The translations under genes and the position numbers were made by a program. A stretch of 64,000 bases of DNA, taken from positions 36,750,273 through 36,814,272 of the forward strand of contig NC_023759.2 of NCBI RefSeq assembly GCF_000499845.2, given 5' to 3'. The DNA comes from Phaseolus vulgaris. Its lineage: Eukaryota > Streptophyta > Magnoliopsida > Fabales > Fabaceae. The stretch's first letter is position 1. Each line of letters begins with the position of its first letter. Below are positions 35,782-46,581 of this stretch, piece after piece. Under the pieces are notes generated by a model. That model saw only the letters and a program-made list of their open reading frames with translations. It was not told the DNA's origin and ran no database searches.

Positions 35782-37313
35782 ATGAATATCCAGAATGATT
35801 TTATGTGTTCCAGATTTCAAATTGCGGAAGGATATTGTGAAACTTACGGATTTGTATATTTGAAAGCTAACTTTATGTTGTTTTTTTCAGCATTGCCAAT
35901 GGATACAACTGACTCATACATGGGAATTTCAGGAAAGATTGATGTGTGGGATGGATTAGATGATGTTGATCTGGAGCAGTCAATAACATATAACACGTTA
36001 GATAATGAACATAGAGCACATGAGTGCAGTGAGGCGTTTACTACAAATAAGGTAAGGTAAATGTTAGGCGTGTGAACCTTATTGTTTATGAATGTCACGA
36101 CAATAAAGCAAGTTTATAATGCAATGAGTGTTCACCGAAGATCACAACGAGGTCATAGAACAGAAATGCAACAATTCATGTTGTTACTAGAGCGAGACAT
36201 GTATGTGCATTGGTGTAGGTGTGAAGAGGTGTCGAATGTTGTGCAAGATATATTTTGGACACACCCAGATTCAGTAAAGCTAGTGAACTTGTTTAACATT
36301 GTCATATTGATGAATAGTACGTACAAAACGAACAAGTATAGGATGCCGTTACTTGAGGTTGTTGGGATTACATCAACTGGTTTGACTTTTTCCGTTGCAT
36401 TTTGTTTACTAGCAGCAGAAAAGGAAAATAATTTTTTGTGGGCCCTTGACAGACTTAAAGGGTTGTTTTTTAGAGTTGATTCATATCCTAGGGTGGTGGT
36501 ATGTGATAGAGATATTGCCTTAATGAATGCAATCATAATCGTTTTTCCTGAAGCTTATAATTTACTTTGCCGATTTCACATTGATAAAAATGTGAAAGCA
36601 AAATGTAAAATGTTGGTGCATCCAAGAGAAGCATGGGATCAAGTAATGCAGTCTTGGAGATCTATTGTGGATTGTGATATTGTTGAGGCCTTTAAAGATC
36701 GTGTCAATGCATTTCAAGTTGTGTGTTCTCCATGGCCTATATTTGTTGATTATGTGATGGCTACATGGTTACGTCCACATAAAGTAAAATTTGTTAAGGC
36801 ATGACAGATAAGGTGATGCACGTAGGAAACACAACAAGTAATAGGGTTGAGGCGACACATTGGAGCCTAAAGAGAGTTCTTCAAAATTCCATGGGGGATT
36901 GATGTTTCTGCTGGGATTCGATCAACAAGATGATTATTTTACAACATAATGCAATCAAAGCTTCATTCCAAAAGAGTCTGCATGTGGTCGGACATTGGTT
37001 TAAGGTTACAACTTACAAAAAATTGTTGGGTTTTGTGTCTAAATATGCTTTGAACCTGATTGCTGAAGAACTTGATAGGGTTAAATTTGTGGGATTTGAT
37101 AAAAATAGATGTGGTGGATGTACTCTTACATGTACTCATGGTCTTCCTTGTGCGTGTCAATTGGCTTCGTTTGGTGCAGGTAGCATACCACTTAAATCAA
37201 TACATGTCATGTGGACTCGATTAAGCTTTGATGATATTGCAACAGAACAATGTTCATATGAGTTGCCAATTGACAAAGAGTTTGAGGTGATCGCGGGCGG
37301 TTCAAAGAGTTAG
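35782..37313 (+). pseudogene. MULE transposase part (decayed)
   Basis: An N-terminal piece (35782-36060) is followed by the transposase core (36082-36804: NVTTIKQVYNA, then STYKTNKYRMPLLEVVG and VVVCDRDIALMNAI). A C-terminal part (36930-37313) has a SWIM-type zinc finger C-T-H-G-L-P-C-A-C near 37130. The first catalytic aspartate position reads LMNSTYKTN, an Asn in place of the usual Asp. The second (CDRD) is intact. The FAR1-type DNA-binding region normally before NVTTIKQ is missing. In-frame stops occur at about 36802 and 36899. A one-base frameshift near 37297 separates it from the OTU part, so it was once a single protein. Confidence 0.88.
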
Positions 37314-38332
37314 ACGTTGCAGGTAAGGTTAACATCAAAACTAAATTGCAAGAGATTGCCTTTCCAGAGAAGACATCTATTTACGCACCACATGATAAGG
37401 TCAAAACAAAAGGTGCTGTGAAGATGGCTCGTCCTACCAAATTCATGAGATCAACTAAGCGAATCCCTTCTTATTTTGAACATGTGGATTTCTTACACTC
37501 ACAACATGATAGTTGTTCGAGTAAAAAATCTACTGAAGGACACTTACCACAAATTCTACCAGCACAATCCATTCCTTTGCTTGATCAGTTCCCTATAGGA
37601 TATCATCCATACATTGTTGATGTTGTCGACATTAAGGCTGATGGCCATTGTGGGTACCGTGTTGTTGCTGCCGAATTGGGCATGGGAGAGGAGTCATGGG
37701 TTGTTGTTCGAATGAATTTGTTAAAAGAACTAAGTGAATGGAGACAAGAATATGTTGAACTGTTTGGTGGTGATGAACGATATGAATACTTGAAGAAGTC
37801 ACTTCTAGTTGACCACATGTCTATGGTATCAACCACTAACACCATTTCATTTGTACTTTGCATTTCTTCATTTAACTCACTTTGCCATTTGTACTTTGCA
37901 TTTCTTCATTTAACTCACTTCGCCATTTGTACTTGCAGGCAGGAGCAGATAAGTGGATGACAATCCCAGACATGGGATACGTTATTGCTAATCGGTATAA
38001 TGTCATTTTCGTTTCATTGTCCATGATACAATCATTGAGTATTTTTCCTTTAAGAACCCAAGCACCAAGTAACTTCACTCATCACTGAATAATTGCAATT
38101 GGTCACGTCCACGGAAATCATTTTGTCCAGGTATACCCTAAACGAATAAAAAAAGCAAGTCATAATGTTAAGTTAAAAGTTATGTAACTTATATTTATAA
38201 CTTTTATAGGTGAAGTTGAAAGATGGTTATCCAATTCCACCAACAAATATACTATGGGCATCGCATCGTTATCCTACGACCCAATCTTGGTCAACATACT
38301 ACATTAGTCGATACAAGTTTATACACAAATAG
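37314..38332 (+). pseudogene. OTU-type cysteine protease part of the MULE gene
   Basis: Translation from about 37300 gives a linker, then DIKADGHCGYRVVAAELG near 37630-37690, the OTU catalytic D-G-x-C motif. Two introns are inferred: 37826-37938 (GTATC...TGCAG) and 38131-38209 (GTATAC...TATAG), both preserving frame. The catalytic histidine lies in IGHVHGNHFVQ near 38100-38130. The frame ends at TAG 38330-38332. A TGA at 38086-38088 interrupts it. The first intron holds a 40-base direct duplication (TTTGTACTTTGCATTTCTTC). OTU domains remove ubiquitin in cellular proteins; their role in MULEs is unknown to me. Confidence 0.82.
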
Positions 38333-38635
38333 TGTCCATTAGACGATATTTCTAATATCAACATTTGTAATACATATTTAATGTTTATGTTTTAGTATGT
38401 TTAGTTTATTTTAATACATGTATTCACTACATTTCTATTGCAAATACGCGTTTATGGAACTATCATAAACAATTACGGATGACACAATCCATCACACACA
38501 ATGGTGTCTACAAATGCCAAAATTCGGAACACATTAGTGATGGCAAAATCTGGAACACATAATGATGCCTAGGGATGACAAAAAATTAATAATATTGTAA
38601 ATAATATATATATTATAATAATAAAAATATATTAA

Positions 38636-39931
38636 TCTATACCTATATATAAAGGGGATTCCTCTCTTAGCTGCTCTTAATTTTTTTTCCTATTTTATCC
38701 TTATATTAATATTTAATTTTATTATTGTATTATGGTTATTGTGTCATTTCCTATTCCCCTCTTAACTGCTTTTAATTTTTTTTTCCATTTTATCCTTACT
38801 TAATAATTTATTGTATTAATTTATTTTGGTTATTTGGACATTTTATAATTTCAAAAATTAATAAAATAATTTTTTAATTTTAAAATTTATTTTATTTGTT
38901 ATTATTTAACTGGAGAGTGGAGAGAATGGAGAGAATGGAGAGAGTGGAGAGATTGATTAATTACGTTTCTGTTTAAAGATCTTCTTCTCTATTAAATAAA
39001 AAATTAAAGATATTTGTAATATTTTGTGGACCACTTTAACAGTGGAGATTTGGTACGTTACTTTTCTGATTTAAACTGATATTTTTTTTATTAAATTTGA
39101 TTTAAGAAAAGGATTTTATGATTCTCCACTACACATAACCCACATATCCTACTTAAGAAAAGGATTTGGTACGAAGGAACATTAGATTTGGGTGCGAAAG
39201 ATGGGAACAATTTAAACGAGTCTCTATACAGGTTTAAGGGTCCAAGGTGAAGAAAAGAAGCAGATTTCATTGCATTTTCTTCTTTTGTTGGTTTATTGTT
39301 TAATGATGTCATATGTATTGTAATGATTGTCATATATTATTGGTTGTTTATAGACCTAATGAAAAATATTGGTTTAATTCCTATAATTGATAAAATATTA
39401 AAAATTATTAAAAAAAATATGAAACTCAAATTCTATTTAATTATTTTTTCGGTTGAGTTTGTAGTTTTAAATAAATTTTAACTACCAAATACATATATTT
39501 TTACCCATAATTAATAAAATATTAAAAATTATAAAAAAATATGAAACTCAAACTCTATTTAATTATTTTCTATGAGAGACGGTTTTGAATTCAAATAGCA
39601 ATTTTGAATTTTAAATTTTGAAAATTCATTCATTCTCTTTACCATATGTAACTTTTAATTACTGTTCTCCACTATTTTATTAACCTACTCTTTAACTGTA
39701 TACTCTTTAACTTCTCATTTTAATGTCATTAAGAGAAATTGTTTTTGAAGAATAAAAAAATACTAAAGAAAGAGAAATAAAAAATGCGGATACACACTAC
39801 TCTTTAACTGTATACTCTTTAACTTCTCAATTTAATGTTATTAAGAGAAATTGTTTTTGAAAAATAAAAAAAATACTAAAGAAATTAAAAATGCGGATAC
39901 ATAGGCACGTCAGTGTCTGTGTTCCCGCTAG
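38636..39931 (+). mobile_element. Non-autonomous Helitron inside the MULE
   Basis: Begins TCTATACCTATATATAAAGG and ends CCCGCTAG, inserted between A (38635) and T (39932), as Helitrons do. A near-terminal palindrome (GCGGATACA ... TGTTCCCGC, 39893-39928) matches the expected 3' hairpin. It has no coding capacity. A 112-bp unit with TACTCTTTAACTGTATACTC is duplicated in tandem at about 39685-39905. Confidence 0.8.
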
Positions 39932-40830
39932 TATTAATAATATGAATATGAATATTTAAATATTAGAATAACAATAATCTTTAAAATTAATTTATAAAAT
40001 AATAATATTAATTAAAAAATAATAATAATAATGAACATAAATTAAATAAATAAATTATTATTATTTATTTTATTTTATATATATCAAATATTATTAATTA
40101 TTATTTTTATTTTATTTTATATATATCAAATATTTAAAATATAGAAGCTTCATTCCAAAAAAAAAAATTAACAATAAAAAATAAAGATTGCATAACACTT
40201 GTCAATTTAAGCTTTGATCTTCAAAATGTGATTTGTGATATCCATACTTAAATAGACATTCATCTTCATAAAAAACTTAGTCTGAGATTCCATCTCAAAT
40301 AAAATGAACCTTTTTTAAGACTTCAGTGTTTAATGTGGAATAAATTGCTTCTAAACAAAAATGTGTGCTTATTTTTCATGCTTTCAAAATTTTTCGGAGG
40401 AGCTTGTCTCCTACAAAATCATATGAAGATAACTTTTTTAAGATCTGAAAAAAAAAAAAAAAAGTCGAACCAAAAGTGTATATAACATGTACAAATATAG
40501 GATTTTGAACTGAAGCACTGGTGAAGCTGAAGCAAACCTGGGTGCAGCCCACATATACATACTAGTTACTTTAGCTTCCAAATCACTTTTAGTTTATTAG
40601 ATAAGCACATGATATGATCTATGTTGTTCATTACTATTTTGCTTGCAAAAATTAGTTGTAGTTGTGATAACAGAAAAAAGGGTGCAATGCTGTTGGGTTG
40701 GGTGAATTGGATGTGGGTTGGGTGCTCATTTAAAAAAATCATAATTTTCATTTCATTAAGGGTATTTTAGTCTTTTTCTTTATATATATTGGGTGTAGTT
40801 TAAAATGATCTGGTGCAGGAAGAATCTGCC
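39932..40830. repeat. Right terminal inverted repeat of the MULE
   Basis: Reverse complement of most of 34044-35563; lacks the GC-rich insert. The Helitron abuts its inner edge. Confidence 0.85.
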
Positions 40831-40935
40831 TAATATTTAAGATAATGGTGACGTCAACCTAATTGATGACAAAATTAATTGAAAATAAATAAATTAGACA
40901 CTCAATAGAGATTTTTTTTAATAAATACTTAATTG

Positions 40936-41075
40936 TTGGTACAAAAACAAAGCAGCTGATCCAGTAGTGCGGGCTGCAATAAGAGCTCGGTGTCATTATG
41001 TTAATAAAAAATGGCTCGGCGGTATGTTAACCAATTGGTATACTACAAAAACACGACTTCAAAAAGAATAATCAA
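40936..41075 (+). pseudogene. rps2: Plastid rps2 fragment (NUPT)
   Basis: The forward frame from about 40956 reads NKAAD, then [18 protein letters not shown] and [14 protein letters not shown], a well-known segment of plastid ribosomal protein S2. Nucleotides are very close to plastid sequence. It ends near 41070. It has no start or stop of its own. Confidence 0.9.
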
Positions 41076-41189
41076 ATTTTCGAGAGACCTCAAGTTTGGT
41101 TAAATCATAAATTAATTTAGGTTCACTACTTAAAAAATTAAAATTTGAATAATTTAATGAGTTAATGATATGATTAAATTTACCAAATT

Positions 41190-41325
41190 TATTTTTTAAA
41201 ATTATCTTGAATAAATTCACTATTTCTTTCTTTTTCGATTGCCTGGAAAGAGCAAGATGTTTCTTTTGTTCTTTTTTCAACAATTTTTGATCTCTAATAA
41301 ACTTATCATTAGGATTTTCATGTGA
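41190..41325 (-). pseudogene. ycf2: Plastid ycf2 fragment (NUPT)
   Basis: The minus-strand frame includes FIRDQKLLKKEQKKHL, then KKEIVNLFKII, a recognisable Ycf2 segment. Beyond it the frame runs into unrelated AT-rich DNA. It lies about 120 bases from the rps2 piece in opposite orientation although the two are separate in plastid genomes, so this is a mosaic of plastid pieces. Confidence 0.8.
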
Positions 41326-41329
41326 GGTG

Positions 41330-41899
41330 GTTTGGTGAGTTTTTCTACCAAACTTGTGCAATTTTAATTTATCGATGGATAAATTTTATAAAATTGACAT
41401 AAATGAGGTACATCGTGTTTTAAAAACCTAATTTTTCTATTTTATTTTTATTTGTTAAATTTGTTTTTATTTAATATAAATATATTTTTTATTTAAAATA
41501 TTTTAATTAATAAATTAATATTTAAATATTTAAATATTATTATATATTTTTTTCAAAGTATTCACTTATATTTTTAATATTATTTTCAAAGTATTTACAT
41601 ATATTTTTAATATAAAACTTTTTTTTAGCATTCCAACGTAAGCCTCCGAGACCCTTCGTTCTTTTTCACATATATATTAATGTTCCAATCTCAAGTCCAC
41701 TAAGATGACATTGTTAGGTTCAATAATCACATTCAATGTATTGTTTGTTTTGAAACTTGATGCTTCTATCATAATTTTTCTTGTAAAAGGTGTCTTTGTT
41801 GACTAAAAGAGGTGATTGCACAAAAGTTATCCTTAAACTTGAATCCTAAGCAACGTGAGACTTTTTGACTTAATAAAATAAGCCCTCAGTCAAGGCCTA
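41330..41899. other. AT-rich spacer with first copy of a direct repeat
   Basis: 41380-41640 is plain AT-rich. 41685-41870 (CCACTAAGATGACATTGTTAG..., ...AACGTGAGACTTTTTGAC) recurs in diverged form at 43035-43220. The two copies bracket the LTR at 41900-43011. Confidence 0.5.
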
Positions 41900-43011
41900 A
41901 GGGGTAGGAGTAAATTGGAACTCTCCTTTGTGGAACAAGATGCTTTGATGTCTCCAAATCCAAGAGAAAAGCTTGAAGACCTTGTTGTTGGGTGTGTGTG
42001 TTGTCTAGTTGTTTGAAACTTGTTAATTCACTCCTTAAGATGATCCAAGTTCATTTGAATCTTTAACCTTTTGAAAAGATGAGTTTTCTAAAAAGTTGTT
42101 GAAATTTCAACAGGTTGAAATTTCGAAACAACAGGTTGGTTTACCTTAGTAGTTTTTTAAAAGGTTTTGAAAAAGCTTGACTTTGTTGTTAAGTCAATTC
42201 AACCGATTGTTTCGACAAATCAATCGATTGTTTTTCCTGAAAACCTTAACAAAATTATGTTAAGTGGTTTTAAGATGTTTTAAATTATCCTAGCTACCTT
42301 GGCTCTTTTATTAAATGTTTTTGACCATTTGATTGGTCTATATAAAGGTGGTTTTACGCTCCTAATCTTGAAGTAAGAAAAATAGTTAATCAAAAACAGT
42401 TTTTCCAAGATTTGAAAGTGTTTTGGATCATTCTTAAGTGTGTGGAATAAGATTGGGTTGTAATTTTGAACTTTAAGCTTTGTAATACCTAGGTGTATTC
42501 TATTCCCTTCTTCCTTGATTACTGTATTTCTGTATTTGTGTTGCTAGAAAGTGTTGTGTGTTCTTGAGGGGTTCAAGATCAACACTCTTTGTGTGATTTT
42601 CCAAAGGTAGTGTGTTTCTTGAGGGGATCAAGGTCACTTCTTTGGTGTGTGGTGTTTGTAATATGGTTTTAATTGCATAGTGAAATACCCAGTGGTTTCT
42701 GGGGACTGGATGTAACTTTTAGTGTAAGAGTGAACCAGTATAAATATATTTGTGTGATTCTCTCTTTCCATGACCTCACATATATATGTTTTAAGTTGTT
42801 TTTATTAACTGTTGTTAAAAACAACTGGTTGAATCGCAAAAACAACCGGTTTGATTTTCTGGAAATCAACTAAAACAATTTTGTGTTTTGCTTTCCTTAG
42901 TTTATTTCTCTGTGATTCTTCATTGACTTTTATTATACCTTCAAAGTTTGCGAAAATCATTCTTAAACAATTCACCCCCCTCTTGTTTAAGGTCATATAT
43001 TCTAACATCCT
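41900..43011 (+). repeat. Diverged SIRE-like copia LTR
   Basis: Shares the order of motifs of 14785-16397: AACCGATTG-type pairs near 42200, a 'TTCTTGAGGGGTTCAAG' block near 42562, GAACCAGTATAAA near 42733, and a C-rich AATTCACCCCCCTCTTG end near 42970 followed by TCTAACA. The left boundary is uncertain and no internal region follows. Confidence 0.6.
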
Positions 43012-43229
43012 TTTCCTCCCCAAAAACGATACCAATGTTCTAACTTTAAGTTTGCTAAGATAGCATTGTTATGGTCAATCACCATATCTGAGATATTATC
43101 CATTGTGAAAATTGATGCTTCCGTCACAATTTTGCCTTAAGAGATTCTATAATGTTTCAAAAGAGGAAGAAGTTTATAAACAACCATTGGTCTCGACTCC
43201 TACGTGATGTGAAACTTGTGGATGTACCA

Positions 43230-43580
43230 AAATAATTTCTAAGGAAGCTTGCATCATAGGTTTATGAAGAAGTTTCTGAAGTCTATTATTTGTATGAGAA
43301 CATTTAAGGGATCAAAAACACTTTGTCAATTGTGAAAGGTGAGATTTTTTATGTTAAGGAGAAGTAGAACCATGAGTTATGTGAATGACTAATGCAAATA
43401 AAAAATGTATGCTTGGATGTTATTAAGAGCCAGAGATCTTGAGAAAACAAGTTGTCAAAGCTTAAGGAAGCATCAAGATAAAGCTAGGCCACTTTTTTCT
43501 TAATCTAATTTCCTTATTTTTTTGTCACAAGATTTCTCATCAAATAAAATATATTCCACATAAATTGGATAAGAAAACAA
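43230..43580 (+). pseudogene. Fossil N-terminal part of an NLR of the same family
   Basis: Nucleotides align with NLR-C from codon 14 on: CTAAGGAAGCTTGCATC, then AAAAACACTTTGTCAATTGTG and GAGAAAACAAGTTGTCAAAG. Translation is broken by many stops (for example TAATTTCTAAGG and GAGAAGTAGAACC). It ends in the region of residue 125-135, where a CACTA-like end begins. No NB-ARC or LRR follows. Confidence 0.85.
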
Positions 43581-43581
43581 A

Positions 43582-43905
43582 CACTACAAGACAATTTGTT
43601 ATTACCTACTACAAAAATCATAGGTAATACAAGAAATTCATTCGTAAAACATAATTTACCTATGGTAAAAAATTCGTTGGTAAATTGTTTGTAGGTAATT
43701 GTTACCTACATATTTTCAAAATTTGTCGATAAATTCATATGTTGGTAGTTAACGTCCATATGTAATTACGTATGGATAACTTCACATATAATTATGTATA
43801 GATAAATCTATTTGTAATTATGTATGAATAGATCCTTACATAATTACTATGGATAGTATGTACGTATTTATCTTCGAAATCATCCATACGTAATTTTTTT
43901 GATGT
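43582..43905. mobile_element. CACTA-like end fragment in the NLR fossil
   Basis: Begins CACTACAAGACAATTTGTTATTACCTAC; TTACCTA/TAGGTAA units and ACGTAATTA units recur across it, as in the element at 9532-10969. A right end is not identified. Confidence 0.55.
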
Positions 43906-45314
43906 TTTCATGTATTAGTCTTTTTCTACAAGACATATATACAATCATGGACATTAGTTCTTTAATCTCTCCTACTCAACAGGATTTAAGGGAGTGCATT
44001 GTGAGACACCAAAAGAAGAAAACTCATATAATGTTTGAGAAAATCTACTTTCAAAATTTTCTTATTGAAATAAGACATGTATGTTATAAAATAGTAAATA
44101 ATTTACATGTATAATAATAAACTTGAAAGAAACTAATGTGTGTCCGCCTTGATCTATTATCGACGAAATCCCCATTACAATTTTGTATTTGTATTTGTTG
44201 AAATACTTCATCATTATGGATCGGGCAATCAACCTTCTTTGTTCAAACAAAAATTTTATAAAGTGAGAAATTAGTATTACATCATAAATGAATGTGAAAG
44301 TATATTAAAGAAGTCATATAAAATGAATGGTGTGTTCATCCAACCTGATAGATCCTCCCGTGTGCAAACTCCCACCCTTTTTGGGTGCACGATTTTTCTT
44401 AGTTGTATCATATTTTGATTGATATAAAGACATGTTTCACTTTTTCAACAGATTATTTCAAACATTATTTCCAATTCATTTAGGCTTCTTATCTTCTTTT
44501 CAAACTTCTTTAAACATCTCTAAAAGTCTATAAGATGTCCTAGAGTGAAATTTTTTCCTTAATTATGTTTTTATCCTAAACCTTGATGACATCTTCTTTG
44601 TAAGACATAATGAAGAAGTTGCCATATATAATTCTCCATCTAAGCAAATGTTGTTCAAATAGACTAAGTATATTTAAAAAATAAAAATAACTAAAACAAA
44701 ATTAATGCTGAAAACAACAACCATTGTAGCATTGTATGTTATCACAAAGAGAAGCAAAACCACATTAAAAAAGTCTATTATTATTTTGTAGATTATTCAC
44801 ATTATCCAAATTATCAAAACAATAAAATGATCATTAGACAATAAAACAAACAACTTCACTTAAATTTTAGTAAAATATAAGGCACATGTCTCCAATATTT
44901 CAAGAGTTAGATTCAATTAACTATATATATTTAGATGTGATATTATATATAATATATCTTGGTCTTAAATTATAAAAAAATATTAGGTGGTGTAGATTAT
45001 TATGACCCAACTAATTTTTATATGACACATAATATATTATTATTATTATATGATCATAAATTAAAAATTAAATATGGGATAGAACAATGTCATAGTTTTC
45101 TTTGAAGTTATAGTATATAATTGTAATTATAAAGGAAAATATAATAATTTGAAAAATGCGATGATATGTCTAAACCCCTTTTGAACTTCTAAGTAATTTT
45201 CGTTTAATAAATTTGACCTGTGGTGATTCCTCTTATATGCAATTCAATGACATATAGGAAGTAATGTTAGGCAATATAAAATGAAAGTTCGCGTGTGGGA
45301 GGCAAGTTCATTTC
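43906..45314. other. Spacer without recognised genes
   Basis: AT-rich; short frames at 43899-44114 and 44062-44250 match nothing I know. No repeat boundary could be fixed. Confidence 0.4.
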
Positions 45315-45323
45315 GAAAATGGA

Positions 45324-45991
45324 TAGGGTGATTCTCACTCCATCCAATCAATTTGAATTTGCACCCAATCTTTGCGAAAATATGAAAATACCCTTAATGA
45401 AATTTGCGATAATATAAAAATATCCTTAATGAAATTGAAAGAGGTTAAGGGAGAGATCTGTACCCAATCACAACACCCATTCGTTTTCGCATAGCAGTCG
45501 CCACGACCACCGCCACCTTCGTGCTCGCGCAGCAGCCACACCGCCACTGCCACCTTTGTTTTCGCACTGAACGCAACGGGCAGCGTCGTCTTGCCATTCT
45601 TTCGTTCACATTTCTCCTCTAAGGCAGTTGTATCCATTGAGAATGTTGAAAAAAAAATTCACTTAGCTTCTGGATATAGAAATCCATAAGTCAAAAAATA
45701 TATTTCCGCATGCCCACATCTGGAACACAATTAACAATTCCAGATATGTACATCCGAAATTCAAAACCCAATTCCAGATATATACATCCAGAATACAAAA
45801 ACCAATTTCGAAAAATGATATCCATAATGCATTTCTCTACTACGGACATAGGCATCCGGGAGCTTCAACTACAAATGTTATTTACTTATGGATGTTTATA
45901 TCCGGAGTGTTTAACAAAGACAAGGGCATAATGAGATTTTAAAAAATTTGTTGGGTGTAGGAAACAATTGATTGGGTGCAGGAAGTAATTT
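45324..45991. mobile_element. Possible small MULE with a GC-rich core
   Basis: Terminal texts GATTCTCACTCCATCCAATCAATTTG and, inverted from the right, TACTTCCTGCACCCAATCAATTG are partly complementary. The flanking 9-mers GAAAATGGA and CCAAATGGA agree at seven of nine places. The centre (45480-45600) is GC-rich and reads like coding DNA, which could be captured host sequence. TCCAGATATxxACATCC units repeat at 45720-45800. Confidence 0.45.
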
Positions 45992-46045
45992 CCAAATGGA
46001 AACTCAAACTGCAAAATGAGCAATGATAGAGAGAGGAAAAATGAA

Positions 46046-46572
46046 GACTCTTTCTTCCTACACCTCCATAGCTTCTTCTGCCACCCCCATACTAAATGTA
46101 AAAATACCATTTTCTCCTTTTTTGTGCCACCTCCATATATAATCCGGAAGCTGTTTTTGAATCCAGAAGTGTTCTTGAGATTTATAAAATCCAGAACTCT
46201 TTTTTGCATTTGAAATAAGCCTATGAATTATGTAATCCGGATATATTCTGGATTACATAATCTGGAAGTCAATCTCATATTTAGAAAAGACTTCTGGATT
46301 ATATAATCCGGAAGCTAATCACTCCTCTGAAAAAAGGCTTCCGGATTACATAATTCGGAAGCTAATTTTACGTATAGAAAAGACTTCTGGATTATGTAAT
46401 CCGGAAGCTAATCACAGAAGGCTTCCGGATTACATAATCCAGAAGCTAATTCTGGATCTAGAAAAAGACTTCCGGATTATGTAATCCAGAATATTAATAA
46501 AGGGTATTTTTGAAATATAAAAAATATATGGGGGTGGCACAAGAAGGTATGGAGGTGCAGGAAGAAGCAGCC
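46046..46572. mobile_element. Mutator-type MITE with a palindrome array
   Basis: The right end inverted reads GGCTGCTTCTTCCTGCACCTCC; the left reads GACTCTTTCTTCCTACACCTCC. A perfect 9-bp target duplication AAAAATGAA flanks it (46037-46045 and 46573-46581). The interior (46200-46495) holds about six palindromes of the form CTTCCGGATTA.TAATCCGGAAG. No coding capacity. Confidence 0.85.
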
Positions 46573-46581
46573 AAAAATGAA

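Larger units (their letters stand above)
34044..40830 (+). mobile_element. Mutator-like element (MULE) with transposase-OTU gene and long inverted repeats
   Basis: The 6787-bp element starts GGCAGATTCTTCCTGCACC and ends with its exact complement. It is flanked by a perfect 9-bp target duplication TAATATTTA (34035-34043 and 40831-40839), the Mutator hallmark. Long terminal inverted repeats span about 34044-35563 and 39932-40830. They enclose a decayed transposase fused to an OTU-type protease (35782-38332) and a Helitron (38636-39931). The left repeat carries extra GC-rich and other sequence absent from the right. Stops and frameshifts mean it is no longer autonomous. Confidence 0.93.

Noticed and set aside
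37860..37960. C-terminal 40 codons of the open frame ending at 37960
   Set aside because: The text is a duplicated intron; splicing from 37826 to 37938 restores the OTU frame.
41709..43011. Reading 41709-43011 as a full LTR with TGTT...AACA ends
   Set aside because: The first part recurs outside at 43060 as a direct repeat and the flanks show no target duplication, so the left boundary was set later and with low confidence.
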